Positions 47,401 through 59,210 of a stretch of DNA of 64,000 nt are shown one piece after another (the first letter of the stretch is position 1; every line of letters starts with the position of its first letter). The DNA is from Inonotus obliquus. Its lineage: Eukaryota > Basidiomycota > Agaricomycetes > Hymenochaetales > Hymenochaetaceae. Both the position numbers and the translations under genes were made by a program. The notes below the pieces were generated by a model. That model ran no database searches, was not told the origin of the DNA, and was given only the letters and a program-made list of their open reading frames with translations. The DNA lies in assembly GCA_032164295.1 (NCBI GenBank), contig JAJHTX010000008.1, positions 1,364,001-1,428,000 on the forward strand, read 5' to 3'.

Positions 47401-48398
47401 AGACAAGCTGCGATCAGTGGAATTATGAAATTCACAATATTCGTAATATTCATGGAAGAAGTTCGTTGTGTGCGAGCAAATTAATGAAGGAGATGCAGAT
47501 AGCATTTAGCGCCTGGGGTGAATTGGATTACTGAATTGAATCAGTAGTACAGTGGTTGTGGATACGGATACAATGCTCAGACACGCGCATATGATGAGGT
47601 CGGGGATAGAATATGAACACGATGTTGATCATTACAATCCAATGGACATCGAGTCAACGGCAGCCGTCAGCCGGCACCAAGCACCAAGCAAAAGGCAATG
47701 GACAGGAGGCGCCAGGCGCGTGCACTCCATAATTATTGCCACAGGGCATTTCTTACTTCTCCAATGCCACCACCCAAACCCAAAGCAGCAACCTACTTGC
47801 ACCTCAGCCACAATAGACATTAGTCGGCAGACGCGTCAAACGTGTTCTTGGAGAGCGGGCGTCGTCGGTATGAATGGTCATCGCACCACTGCTGACAGTG
47901 CAAGAGCCATTTATCCTTATTCATATCGGGTTCGGGTTCGGTAACGACATCGGAATCAAAACATTAGAGCAGTGCATTTAGTCGACGAACGGAGGGTACG
48001 GAGGCAGAGGCGGCCGTCGAGAACGACTACTGAGGAGCTGGGGAGGGGAGAGGCAGTGCTCGGCATCGGTAGTGACAGAGTGACAGGAGTTATGTGTGAC
48101 TAGGGTGCCCTGAACGAATGGGGAGAGGCAGGACCCCGAATGCAGGCCGTGGACCCGATGGCATGTGTTCAGGGTCTATGCGCTTGTAGATCTGAGATCT
48201 GGATGTTGTGATGTATTTGCTGATGCGTGAGAATAGGAATGTAATGAAATAGGAAATATTTATAATAAAAGTATCTGGCAACATCCTCTGCTCTGCACAT
48301 GGCCATCTAACAAGCCCCGTATCACATTCTGAGCCAACTACCATCCGTGCCACAACAGCGACCACAGATACACCAGCCACTCTCTCTCATCGTACACG
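47401..48398. other. Intergenic, upstream of the SFP1-like gene
   Basis: Less repetitive than the preceding region. A TATA-like TTTATAATAAAA lies near 48258-48270, about 130 nt before the ATG. No coding frame is supported. Confidence 0.5.
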
Positions 48399-51300
48399 AT
48401 GGCAGCTACCACTCAGCCAATCTCCATCGCAAGAGACCACCGCTCAAGCGACCTGAACCACTATAACTTTCTCAACACACCTTCACTGCACCACACTTCG
48501 TTTGCAGGCTCGCCTATGAACACCTCGTCCTCTTTTCTCGCTCATCCGGCTCATTTCGCCAACCCGCGTTACGCAGGCACCTCTCCCCGAAGTGCCGAGA
48601 GCAGTACTTCCTGGTCTATCCACCCAGGTCCCTTATTCGTTTCGGCGGGCTCCCTAGGCTCCACCTCAGGTAGCCTCGGTGCAAATAGTATAAGTGGAAG
48701 CGTAGGCAGCCACAGAAATAAAATGTACCCAGGCTTGGGTTGCTCACCCGTTCCAGTCTTAAACCCTCTTGAGTAAGTGCCCGCGTCTCTTTTTTTGCAG
48801 GTGATTGATGTTTTCCCGCTTTTGCATTGCTCTCTAGTCCGGAGTTCAAGTTTCGAGGCATCGCTGGTTCTATGGAGAGCGATCACGGTTCACTCATCAA
48901 CCCTCACATGTCCGAACGGGAGGTAGAACAGGTCGGCGTTCTTAAATATCGTCTATTTATACCGCTTTTATGCTGATGATTTTCACACCCCATAGATGCG
49001 TGATTTCAGTTGCTGCGGTCTACCACTGAACGACCTGCACGCTGTGGTTGAGCATTTCGAGTCCCAGCATGTCGATGTCGTGGATCGACTCAGTCCGGTG
49101 CCGTTTCACCCGTCTCTCATGATGGAGGCCGGTGCTCTTCGTGGAGGGATGGGCTCACCAGACGGATCTGCGACTTCATCGGGCTCCGTTTCAGGATCGG
49201 CGGCCCTCCCAACGAGCTCAGATTCGTCTCTCGCCGGAGCCCTCGGACCATCATCATCTATCCCTCACGGCGGCTCATCAACTGAGCTTAATACCACAGG
49301 AAGCGCTTCTGCGGGTTTTGACCTGGATGACATTGATATGGAGATGGACCCTGAGCCCGAACACCCACTGGCAACGTCGCCGGCTCCTTCAGCTTCTTCA
49401 TCGAACAACTCCTGCTCCAACCCAAATACGTCCTCGAACCGATCGAGTCCGCTGGCCGGTGGCGCTGGTCCGCTGCCACTCACACAGCCTCAGAGGTTCG
49501 CCAATGCTAACGGTATATCCAACGGAACGAGAAGTAGCGTGAGCAGCCCGCCTGACACGCCTCTCTTGACAACTCCCGTCTCGCCGTTTGCGACTGCCCC
49601 GGCTTCTCAGGCGACTTTCCCCTGGAGTTCCAATTCTCAAGCGCAAGGGGACGGACTCGTCGGTCTTGCTTCGAACATCCAATCCCAGGGCCAAACGCAG
49701 CAGCAAGTGTCAGCAGGTCCGCCGGCGTTCGACAATGTCGTCCTTCCTGCGAAGCACATCCATGGCGGCAATGGAATGTTCGCGCATCCTTACGCAAGCG
49801 CTTCATCCGCTCGTCGACATGCTACTCACCCGCTCTCGCCATTAAGCAGTACTTCGACATCGACAGCCAATTCTCCTGCATCCACCTCATCTTCCTCAAA
49901 CTTCAGTCACGCTCAACTTCGAGCGGGGTTGCATCACACGCAGTCATTATATGCGCTTCGAATGGCGCGCCAGCATGCTGAGCAACGAGAAAAGGAACGG
50001 GAAGATTATCTTAAGAAGGCATGGAATGGGTATGCGGGATACGAAGATTACTCGCGTGGATTCCCTGGTACTACACCACTAGACGGCACAAATGTTGGGA
50101 TCACAAACTCAAATTCGGTGTTCGGAACAGATACAGGAGGCGGTGCAGGTGGTGGCAAGATGGGTGTTGGTCCGACGGAAACGGCGATTCATCCTGGGTT
50201 GTTGTTCGGTAACGCTAATGCGAATGGTTCCGGGAGGACTGCTGGAGGCATGAGCAGTGGGATCAAAACTGAGCCGGTGACGGCGTTAACAACGCCCGCA
50301 CAGTCCCGTTCGGGTTCACCTTCCTCTTCGTCCCCGCCTTTTGCTTCCGTGTCGGGTTCGGGGGCTTCTTCGTCAGCATTAGCATCGTCATTGTCTTCCC
50401 TTTCCACGCCGGGTGGCACAATCCCGTCAAGTACTGGCTTACCGATGCGCAAGAATCCTGCATCATCATCTTCACTCTCGCGGCCTACTTCCTCTCTCCT
50501 TCTGTCTAAGCCCTTCAAGTGCCCAACACCAGGATGCACAAAGTCCTATAAGCAAGCGAATGGTCTGAAGTACCATGTGACTCACGGCCAGTGTTCATTC
50601 ACGCCTCCGCCAGAACTTTCATCCATCTCCGAACTCGGTCTTAGCATCGGTGTCAATTTGAAGCTCGGACCTATGGGTCTCGAAGGGCTGGAAAACATGT
50701 CCGAGCAAGAGAGGAGGGAAGCTGAGAAGGAAGCGGAACGACGACTTCGACCTTTCTGTTGTCAAGTTAAACCCTGCACGAGGCGATATAAGAATATGAA
50801 TGGGTTGAGGTATCACTATCAACATTCGGGTGAGCACGGAGCAATTGGTTTGGGGATGCTTGCGAGTGGGAGGCACGATGCGACGAGAGAGCAGAGTCCT
50901 GAGAGGAGTGACGAAGAAGATAATGGTGACAATGGCGAACAACGAAATGGAGTACGGGACGGTGAGAGGAATCTTGGGAGAGCCGGCAGTGCGGAACGTG
51001 GAAGGCGAAGAGAACGGAAAGAAGGATCAGGATCTGGACAAACGAGTAGCGCACCTTCGACACCTGGACCTTCTCAAGTTCCTAGGAATGGTCCGTTTTC
51101 GACTCATGCTTCGGTGTTTGGAGGGTTCACGCAACAGTCTCCTTTGCATCTCCATCATCAAAGATCGTTGTCTGGATCTTCAGGACCACATCAACAACCT
51201 CGTTCTCCGCTCTCACAGCAATTCTCACCTTCCATCTCGTCCTCATCCTCTTCTTCCGGTCAGACCATACCCATTCAAACTCAAAACGGATTCGCACAGC

Positions 51301-51575
51301 CTTTTGGTGGTATGAACGGCTTTAATAACGTCAATGTCAACGGCGTCTTGAGTGGTGGGATGAATGGAGTGAACGGGATGAGTGGGATTGTTAATGGAGG
51401 ATATGCGTTTGCTGTACAATCTCAACCTGCGAGTGCTTATGCGACTCCGTGGGGGTCGAGAGCTGCTTCGCCTACTTCGATGAATGCTTCGGGCCCGTGG
51501 TCGTCGACTAGTGGTGGTCAGAGTCGGAGTCAAAGTCAAGGACAAGGGCAAGGGCAGAGTGGTGGGGATGCTTGA
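48399..51575 (+). CDS. SFP1: SFP1-like C2H2 zinc-finger transcription regulator
   Basis: Exons 48399-48772, 48838-48931 and 48996-51575 give 1015 residues. Most of the protein is Ser/Gly/Asn/Thr-rich low complexity. Three zinc-finger segments stand out: FSCCGLPLNDLHAVVEHFES..H (about residues 159-181), CPTPGCTKSYKQANGLKYHV..GQC (about 664-687) and FCCQVKPCTRRYKNMNGLRY..QHSGEHG (about 743-768). This split arrangement and the KxYKxxNGLxYH signature match fungal Sfp1. In yeast Sfp1 controls ribosome-biogenesis and growth genes under TOR. A KEREREDYLKK charged helix (about 49980-50020) and an acidic/basic segment after the last finger are also present. Nuclear location is inferred. Confidence 0.87.
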
Positions 51576-52779
51576 GGCGCTTGCAGAATCCCTTTGACCT
51601 AGGTTCTTTTTACCCCTTCACCCTTCACCCTCTACCCCGCCCGTACCCCCACCCAAACAAAAATGATTTAGAATATCTTACTTGCCTTTTCCTTCTCATC
51701 TTGTCTCGCTTTGGGGACTGGAGAGGAAAAAAAGAAAGTAGATTCCTCCTTTTTTTCTTTCTATCTTTCTTACTTTCTATCTTTCTATCTTTCTAACGTT
51801 TAGTTTCACTTTGATCTACTTTGTTGTTTGACTTGTTTTTACGCTTTCGGCTTGAGTTTCTCGTTTATCTTTTTTGTTTGAGAGTTTGAGTTTTAATACA
51901 TTGTTCTGTTTACTTTTTTCAATTTCCCTCCTGTTTGAGTTGAGTTGAGTTGAGTTGAGTTGAGTTGAGTTGAGTTGAGTTGAGTCGATTTGATTTGATT
52001 TGATTGAGATATATTCCCCCTCCCCCTTGTCCTCGTCCTTTGATTATCCGATAATGACATCTTTCCGATTCCGCTACTATTTCGTCGTCGTTGTATTCTC
52101 ATCATCTCATCCTTCACCTTCACCTTTACCTTGCTTACTCATTTGTTACTTACTTACTTACTTACATACTTACCAATAAACTCCCTTCTCAACCCCCCTT
52201 GTCTCCCATTCTTTTTTTCCATTATAAAACATAGAATGGATTGAAGTCGATTTTGGTTCGAGTTGAACTTGACTTCGTTTCGTTTTGTTTCGGTTTGGTC
52301 TAATTTGACTTTGAGACCGTTGGATGTTTGGATGGTTGGATGTTTGACTGTTTGAATGTTTGAATGTAGGTGGTGGATGTATAGAGGTATAAAGGCATTG
52401 TATATCGTACAGTTATGTGTATAAATTTTGGTTTTGGTTTGTTTCTGCCTACTATGTAGTTTTTTCTGACCGAACTGTTTTGAGTCTTCGGTCTCAGTTT
52501 GGTTGCGTGCGTGCGTGCATACGAATGGTATGATAACCATCTCGAGTGATTGGCCACATCAAGTATATTTCTATTGCTTGTCCTATCTTTCATTTACTAG
52601 CCTTTCGCTAGTAGTACTAGGTAGCCAGCCCGTATGTTATTCGTATTCGTTTCCGGAACTACAACTACAACAAGTGCAAATCCGTATTTCTCGCTACATA
52701 TACATACAAACACTCGTACTCATCTTATCCTATTTCCTTTCCTTTTCGTACACGAAAATCGCTCATCCGTTCAAATGCT
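51576..52779. other. Intergenic between convergent genes
   Basis: 3' regions of the SFP1-like and peroxiredoxin genes. Pyrimidine-rich, with TTTCTATC repeats (51755-51795), the GAGTT array (51936-51985) and an ACTT array (52145-52166). No gene is recognised. Confidence 0.55.
51936..51985. repeat. (GAGTT)n microsatellite
   Basis: About ten consecutive GAGTT pentamers, followed by TTGATTTGATT-type words. Confidence 0.9.
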
Positions 52780-53603
52780 TTAGAGCTGAGCAAGGATAGT
52801 ATCCGCCTTCGTAACCGTAATCTCCGGAGGGGCTTGTTCAACCGCTACATGCGTAACTTTACCGTTGTCTGATACGATTACGAAGCGCTTTTATTTTTCC
52901 GTATGAAATATCAGTTGATCAATAATCACGGTGAAGATCGGGACACGCGTACCTTGGAGCGCGGACCGCCGAGTAAAGGAGATGCATCGAAGAGGAGGCC
53001 GAGTGCACTTACGAACTCGGCTTGGTCGTCGGCGATGAACTGAACACCTGTGAACCCAAATATCTCAGTATTCCATTAGACAACTTTGCGTAACGCTGAA
53101 GAATGAACATACGCGTTTCTTTTCCTTCAGTCAACTTCTCTTTCCACGCTCTGTTTTCAAAGAGTGATTAGTTGAACTAACAGAGCAAGAAGTAGTGGGG
53201 GTTCAGATGAACGTACTGAACGACAAAGGCGTCATTGACAGCGACGATGTAAATCGCGCTAACGCCTTTAGCGAAGAATTCATCTGCTTTGGCTAAATAT
53301 CCTGGAACTTGGCTACTGCATGGAGGTGTAAAAGCCCCCGGTACACCAACCTTGGATATATGCGCGTCAAAATCCAACATTCCCCGAAAACCATATACGT
53401 AGAAAGAGACATACGATAACAATTTTCCCAACAGCAAGTTGGTCACCAAACTCGACGGGTTTATCCGCTCCACCGCTAGGTTTAACTTTTTTACCTTTTA
53501 CGGTGTCTGGTAGAGAAGCTCCTATAGCGATTTGGCTTGGAGAGAGGATGTTTACGGCTGCTGCGTGTGCTGCTTGTGTTGATTGTGCTAGGAGAGAGGC
53601 CAT
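52780..53603 (-). CDS. Prx5-type peroxiredoxin
   Basis: Five exons on the minus strand (53603-53415, 53350-53217, 53150-53113, 53047-52953, 52887-52780) give 187 residues. The redoxin fold is clear: [20 protein letters not shown] (peroxidatic Cys in the PGAFTPxC motif), [60 protein letters not shown] and [14 protein letters not shown]. It reduces peroxides using thioredoxin or glutathione (family Ahp1/Asp f 3/PRDX5). About 20 Ala/Ser/Gln-rich residues precede the domain and could be a weak mitochondrial presequence. Intron phases agree across all exons. Confidence 0.93.
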
Positions 53604-55059
53604 TGTTGTTGATGGCGGTGGTGGTGGATTGAGGAAGAGGATGGATGGGTCACGCTGAGTGTGAGTGAATTACTGACGTCATTCAATCATCCTCTTGAAA
53701 AATAATATCAATAATTCAATCCCGCGAAAGTGAAAGTCCTTGAACCTATATACACGGTCTACCATTTATGCGGTCGAAACATGTGAAAAGTAAATATCCG
53801 GTCGTCCAGTCTAATATTTTTCCCCGAATTTGAATCCGTTTTTTACAATTTACATCCGTCGATCTCGCGTCGATCAATCAACTAGGTCATCTATTACGTT
53901 ATATTCGGACAATCCCGAACCGACACCCAATTTTACTTTTTCCTTGAATTGGGCTAGCAAGAGCCAATTTCAATCCGATAATCCCGTCCAATTTTCTGCT
54001 CTCCGTCCACCCTGACTGCCGATGACTACCGAAGCTTGACTTGGTGTTTCAACTCAAAACGCAAAACGAACTCCGTGGCGTAAGCTGGCGTGGAATTGTC
54101 GAGTGAGGTACATTCAATTCAGTCAATGTTGCTGGGTTTTCATATGATCCTTTCGTCCTCTAATTCCAGGTTGCGGTCGTCGGTCCCAATTCACCTCCGA
54201 CGAGCGTGCTGCAATCATGTACGGCTCCGTCTATTAGTAAATGTCAATGTTGCTCAGACTCCTATTATAACTGCGACGGACGGAACCGCATGCTACCTTC
54301 TGATCATCCCCACCCCGCAATAACGCCGGCACCAGAAGATCAATAGCATCAGGATCAGGATTAGGGATTATCCTTCAACGACGACGGCGGCCACGGACCC
54401 ACCTACCGGAGAGATGCAGACAACTTCTCCGAGGCGTCTCATCTTTTTGAATTGTATGTCGTGTTCTATTCGTTTATGAAATACGTTGACATTACATTGG
54501 AAACTTGCCGTTGCGGCTGAATTGGATTGTTAAGTTTGGTTAGGAGTTAGGAGGGATGGAGGGACTGCGGAGACCCGGGACACTCACTCAGGATTTGTTC
54601 AGGATTTGTTCTGTTCTGGCGACTTTACTGTGGCTTGGCTTCATCCAGATAAGGCGCGCGTCTCAAACCAGGACTTGGTCGCGTGCTCATAGCGTGGCAT
54701 GGCACTGTAATGCACTGTGCTCTCCGCATCACCACACTCTTCACCCGAGTGGTCTGAGCCGGATCCAAGACCACAAGACCAAAACAAACGCTGCCATGGA
54801 CTTGGTACGGCACGATCTGAGTCACGCCCTAACAAATCCTCATCTGGTGATTCTGGTCTGAGATGGAGACGCCAGTCGATCGATCCAATCCTTTCACCCA
54901 CGCTCACGAACACCTCGAGACGCCGTAGCCGAACGAGGACGGCGGACAAGACAAAGTGTTTCATGACCATATCTAGTGGATCGTCTCTCTCAGACTTTAC
55001 TAGCGTATCCCGTACCTGTTCCTCGCTCGCCGTCATTAAGAGCCTACCTCCTCTCCGTC
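53604..55059. other. Intergenic, about 1.5 kb
   Basis: No gene is recognised on either strand; open frames lack motifs. The first 200 bases should hold the peroxiredoxin promoter. Confidence 0.5.
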
Positions 55060-55620
55060 TTTAAGAACCCTACCTTTTCGCCGAGTCCTAGTTAAGTTTG
55101 GCGTTAGCAGATCGCACATATTCGCCGAAGCGTGTATTGTGTCCGTTTCGAGATTGTTCCAGGTTACTGGTTGGAAAGTAACTTAGTATTCTTATTCATA
55201 TTATGGGCGCCTTGGTGATTCCTTAAGGTAAAGTATAATCCGTCCACCGAGCGAATCGAATACACGGTTCGAAGTATATGCTTATGTAATGCGAGAACTC
55301 TCGAAGTTCGCGCAGTGCAACACACGTCGAACAGAACTCCCACCTCCTTCATCATGATACATGATGCGTCCCTCTGTGCCCTCGTAAGCTGCCCTTAACG
55401 CAACACCGAACTCACCGGAACTATCATCGTAGAACACCTCGCCGGTCAAGCCCCTCATTCATCAGCATCATCAGTCATCATCAGTCGTCACACAGTCAAC
55501 GTCAATGGAGGCACCTCTAAACTTCTATGATCCCCATTCAACGCCGAGCGATGAGAAATCCGGTGTCCGCTGTATAACTCTGATACAGTGCGGACCGTTT
55601 GGTGTATAATGAGGTTCTTT
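55060..55620. repeat. Flank remnant R1 of the protease array
   Basis: Degenerate similarity to 58030-58450 and 61690-62060. Shared words include CGTTTCGAGATTGT (R1 and R2) and GAGCGAATC-AATAC (R1 and R3), as well as the GCCGAG-G-TGAGAAA block. No protease coding sequence accompanies this copy. Confidence 0.55.
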
Positions 55621-57169
55621 GAACTTTCGTTCTAACGTATAAACTTTATAGGACCTTCCTTACGCTTCGCGCGAATCTGCTGATAGAATACGCCGGGAAG
55701 TGGATATGCTCGTAGCTCGTATTTAGTGCGCTGCGACGATAAGATACAAGCTAGGTCGACACGGTCTCACCACCGAATGTGGTCCGCGACGATGCATTTG
55801 CCTTTCGGCGACGACCGAACTTTCGCAGTTTATAAGCCCCGGTGTGCTTCTATCTCTGCGGGCAGTGCAACTATGTCTCTATAAGCCACTCCGCTTCAAC
55901 GCCTGGCTCCGCCCCATCGTCACCTATGACTGAATGTTTTGGTGTCGCTGTTATCATCTGGTGAGTCGTATGACTATTGCTGTGTGGATGACAGATTGAT
56001 GAAGGTGGACGTGGTGCGTGCGTTTTGGTGATGAATGAGTGGTTTAGATGAAGTCTAAATGCAGGTACCGGGGCTCATCATCATCACCGTCAGATGGAAG
56101 CTTAAAGCTTCCAGCCTAGTCTATCGTAATCTCCCAGACTACTCGGGTCGAAGCTCTCTCCATCTAATCCATCCACCCCATCGTCATTCTACCCAGCTGC
56201 ACCAAAGTATGCGTTCGGAGTCGGATAGTGTATAGAAAGCCACAGACCCGTCTCAACACGACGCTGTGCTTATTGACCTTTCCGATTCTGGCAATTACAT
56301 GATTGAAAAGGTCGGGATTTCGTTCTGAATGTTTACTTGTCTGGGAGTTGATAGTTTACCCGGACAGACGATCGGAGCTACTAGTGTCCTTGAGGCATAT
56401 GTTCCTCTCTGTTGAGAGAAGGTTACATCACATTCGTTTTTTTAGACTTCCCGGACACGGGCGACATTTCCTTTTCTGTTTTTCTTACAATGTGTCTGCC
56501 ACCCGTTTCACCTGCTCCTTTCTTTGCACAAGCCTGAGTGTCTAAACAGATCGCAAATACTCTCACCAACTGATACGAAGGCGTCCTTATCTGTATCTGT
56601 ATCGTTTGCAAACGTTTTGAGCGCCACTCGCCACACGCCACGCGCCGCGATGTGCAAAGTCGCGATACCATGTTCTTACAAGACGAGACCAATGCGGAAT
56701 ATATCGACGAGCGTACGTACAGAACACCAATTACTTGCTGCCGACACTCTTTGGTTGATATCGCTGTTAACACGGTCCGGAATCATAGACATACTGTGTA
56801 ATGCTATCTGATCTGTGACGGTGCCACGGTGCGCGGAGAAACATGATCGTACTTTGCGACGAGGTGACTCCTTGCACCCTTGGAGCACGACAACACGATA
56901 GCAACGACGTTCTTTTACAGGACGCTGCAAAATGGATTCCATATTTACTCTGGATCATGCCAAGGGCGCCTGCGGCCTGCGTCACATTGTGCAAAGTCGT
57001 AGTGACCAATGCTATGAAAATGGTGCGAAAGTACTTTAGCAAAATTGTTATGAAAGATTGTTTCATAAATAATTTATTACTGAAAAAGTTCACCCTGAGA
57101 AATTTTTCGGTGGAGGTATCAGTCGGGTGTCGTTGAAGGTGTGCTGGGCGATGTCGATATAAAGTCAAG
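55621..57169. other. Intergenic, about 1.5 kb
   Basis: No gene is recognised. The part next to 57170 may contain unrecognisable protease remains. Confidence 0.4.
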
Positions 57170-58009
57170 ATGCGAACAAACCTTTCGATTATCCTATTGC
57201 ATTAGTGGATGGATGAAGCGACTAGCGGTGCAAAGGCAGCTAGTGAACCTAGTGAACAGTGTATTCTTGGTGTACTCGGCTTCGCCAAGAAAGCAGCACG
57301 CAAAAATACAATCGTTGTCAAAAGCAATGACAACAAGAGCGAGAGAAGTGAAGATTTGCCCACTGTGACGGATAAAACGCGAGAAGCTGGTATCATTTCT
57401 GGAGATCTGGTCCGTATACGTTTAGGCCTACCAATCGAAGAGGGATCACAAGCAGTACGTACACAGGGATGTCTCGAGTTCAACGCAGACATTCCCAAGC
57501 GACAAGGTAGCCATGATAAAATGGATACAGGTGAGGCTTATCGGTGAATCCCAACATCACCAATCACGACGTTTCTATTCTGCTGGACTGAATCTGAATC
57601 TCGGCGACAAAGAAATTATGGCTCCCAGTTATGGGTTCATCGAAAATGGGCTAGCGCACCGGAAGTTATAGATGCCTACGACGAAGCAATCCGAGGCGGG
57701 CACGATTAACGTGTAACAAAGTGGGACGAGGAGAATGGGCAATATTATATGAAAACGACGGATTACGGGTTGTTACGAGACATGGATTTTGATTTCGTGG
57801 ACGGACAAGGTGGACCTCGTTTTCTCAATTTGCAGAGACAAGCTGCTTATTGGTAAAGATTGGCGTGAAAGACAAAAAACCCTATCGTGTTTCTCAAGAA
57901 AACCTGGTTTGATGTCGGTCAGGTCTGGATGGCTGGAAATATCTCTTCACGCACCAAGATCATTAATCCAAGTTTTTACCTCGCCGTATTCTACAACATG
58001 AGTATTTGA
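57170..58009 (+). pseudogene. Decayed copy of the pepsin-like protease
   Basis: Similarity to the intact gene at 59211 runs in broken pieces. LPTVTDKTREAGIISGDLVR (57357-57416) matches LPTVKDKMKEAGIISGDLVG, and VIDAYDEAIR near 57665-57700 matches the equivalent after the second active-site motif, with stops and frame breaks between. A final open piece (FDVGQVWMAGNISSRTKI, ending at 58009) resembles a C-terminus that is also found decayed at about 61580-61640. Both catalytic Asp motifs are unreadable here. Confidence 0.78.
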
Positions 58010-58029
58010 GTTCTTCTTGCTGAACTCAG

Positions 58030-58450
58030 AAAGAAACGTCACCTTAGCCTATCCTCCCAACTCCTCGTAAGTTTGGCGGTTCGTTCTGTGCCCGTTTCGA
58101 GATTGTCCAATCACTGATAGGTAAACATACTCGTATTTCGTCGCTTTTGTCGCCCGTTCGTTTCATGTTGATGCGTGAGGTGATAGTTCGAAATGAAGTT
58201 CAAAGCCAATGAATGACAGATCCACAGGGCGTGAGAACTAAGTATCTGCAAACCACAACATCTACCGTGCCCTCCCGACATTCCTTAGCGCAGCATCAAG
58301 CACACTGGAATTATCATCGTATATTGTCCCTCCAGTCAGTCCGCTCGTTAACCATCGTCAATCGTCGTCGCCGTCGCCATTCACTCGACACCAAGGAAGG
58401 CTTCTGCATACTCCATTGATCTAATCGTGTGTGTGTCGTGTATAACCTCT
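58030..58450. repeat. Flank copy R2 of the protease array
   Basis: Shares GTTGATGCGTGAGGTGATAG and the following TTCGAA with R3 (58169-58194 and 61848-61873), and CGTTTCGAGATTGT with R1. It follows the pseudogene directly. Confidence 0.6.
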
Positions 58451-59210
58451 GACGCGGTGGGACATCGATTGCTGTAGTCATTGTTCTTCTGGTTCATGTA
58501 TCGACTCGTATGGCCTTTCTCGTGACTTGCATAAAATTGCTCATCCAGTATGCCGTGGGGTGAGTACTCTCGTTACTCACGTTTAGTTCACTGCGACGTA
58601 GTACAAAGCATACGGGGTCAATCCGGTGGTATCACACACCAAGAGTGCTACCAATGGGATCCATTCACCCCTATCCACGCAAAACTGATAACAGCATCTT
58701 TCGTTTATGCCGCTACCCAGTTCCTTCTATATTGTCTGCGTATGAGGCTTTGAAATATCTATGCTTCAATCCTTTTGGTATGTCCACAACCCAGGTGGCA
58801 ATCATACACTCATAATCATTTATCGTACATAGCCAGCCATCAGAGGAGATACTCCAAGCCTATCTTTCGTCCACCTAGGGCAATTGTACATGGTTAGATG
58901 TCTCCCGTTATACGTGACCGCAGCCTTGGGGCGTATTACCGTAGGCATCTGAGGATTTTCGGATTTGCTGTATGGGTGTCACTTTGCTACTATCACAGTA
59001 CGGCATCGCACATTGTGGCGAGTGGCGATCTGACGGCATGCGATCGTCACACTGCGCTCAGAGAAATACTTTGGATACTTTCTACATCGAGGGAGCAAAC
59101 TTGTTCCTGCAACAATGCACATAGGCAAGTAGTGCACTATATATGCCTGGGCTGGTACTGAAACCGTTAGAAGCATAAACCATAAACAAGGGTAGCACAG
59201 TGTGGTGGAA
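58451..59210. other. Intergenic upstream of the intact protease gene
   Basis: No coding frame is supported. No TATA box is obvious; ACAAGGGTAGCACAG precedes the ATG region. Confidence 0.45.
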
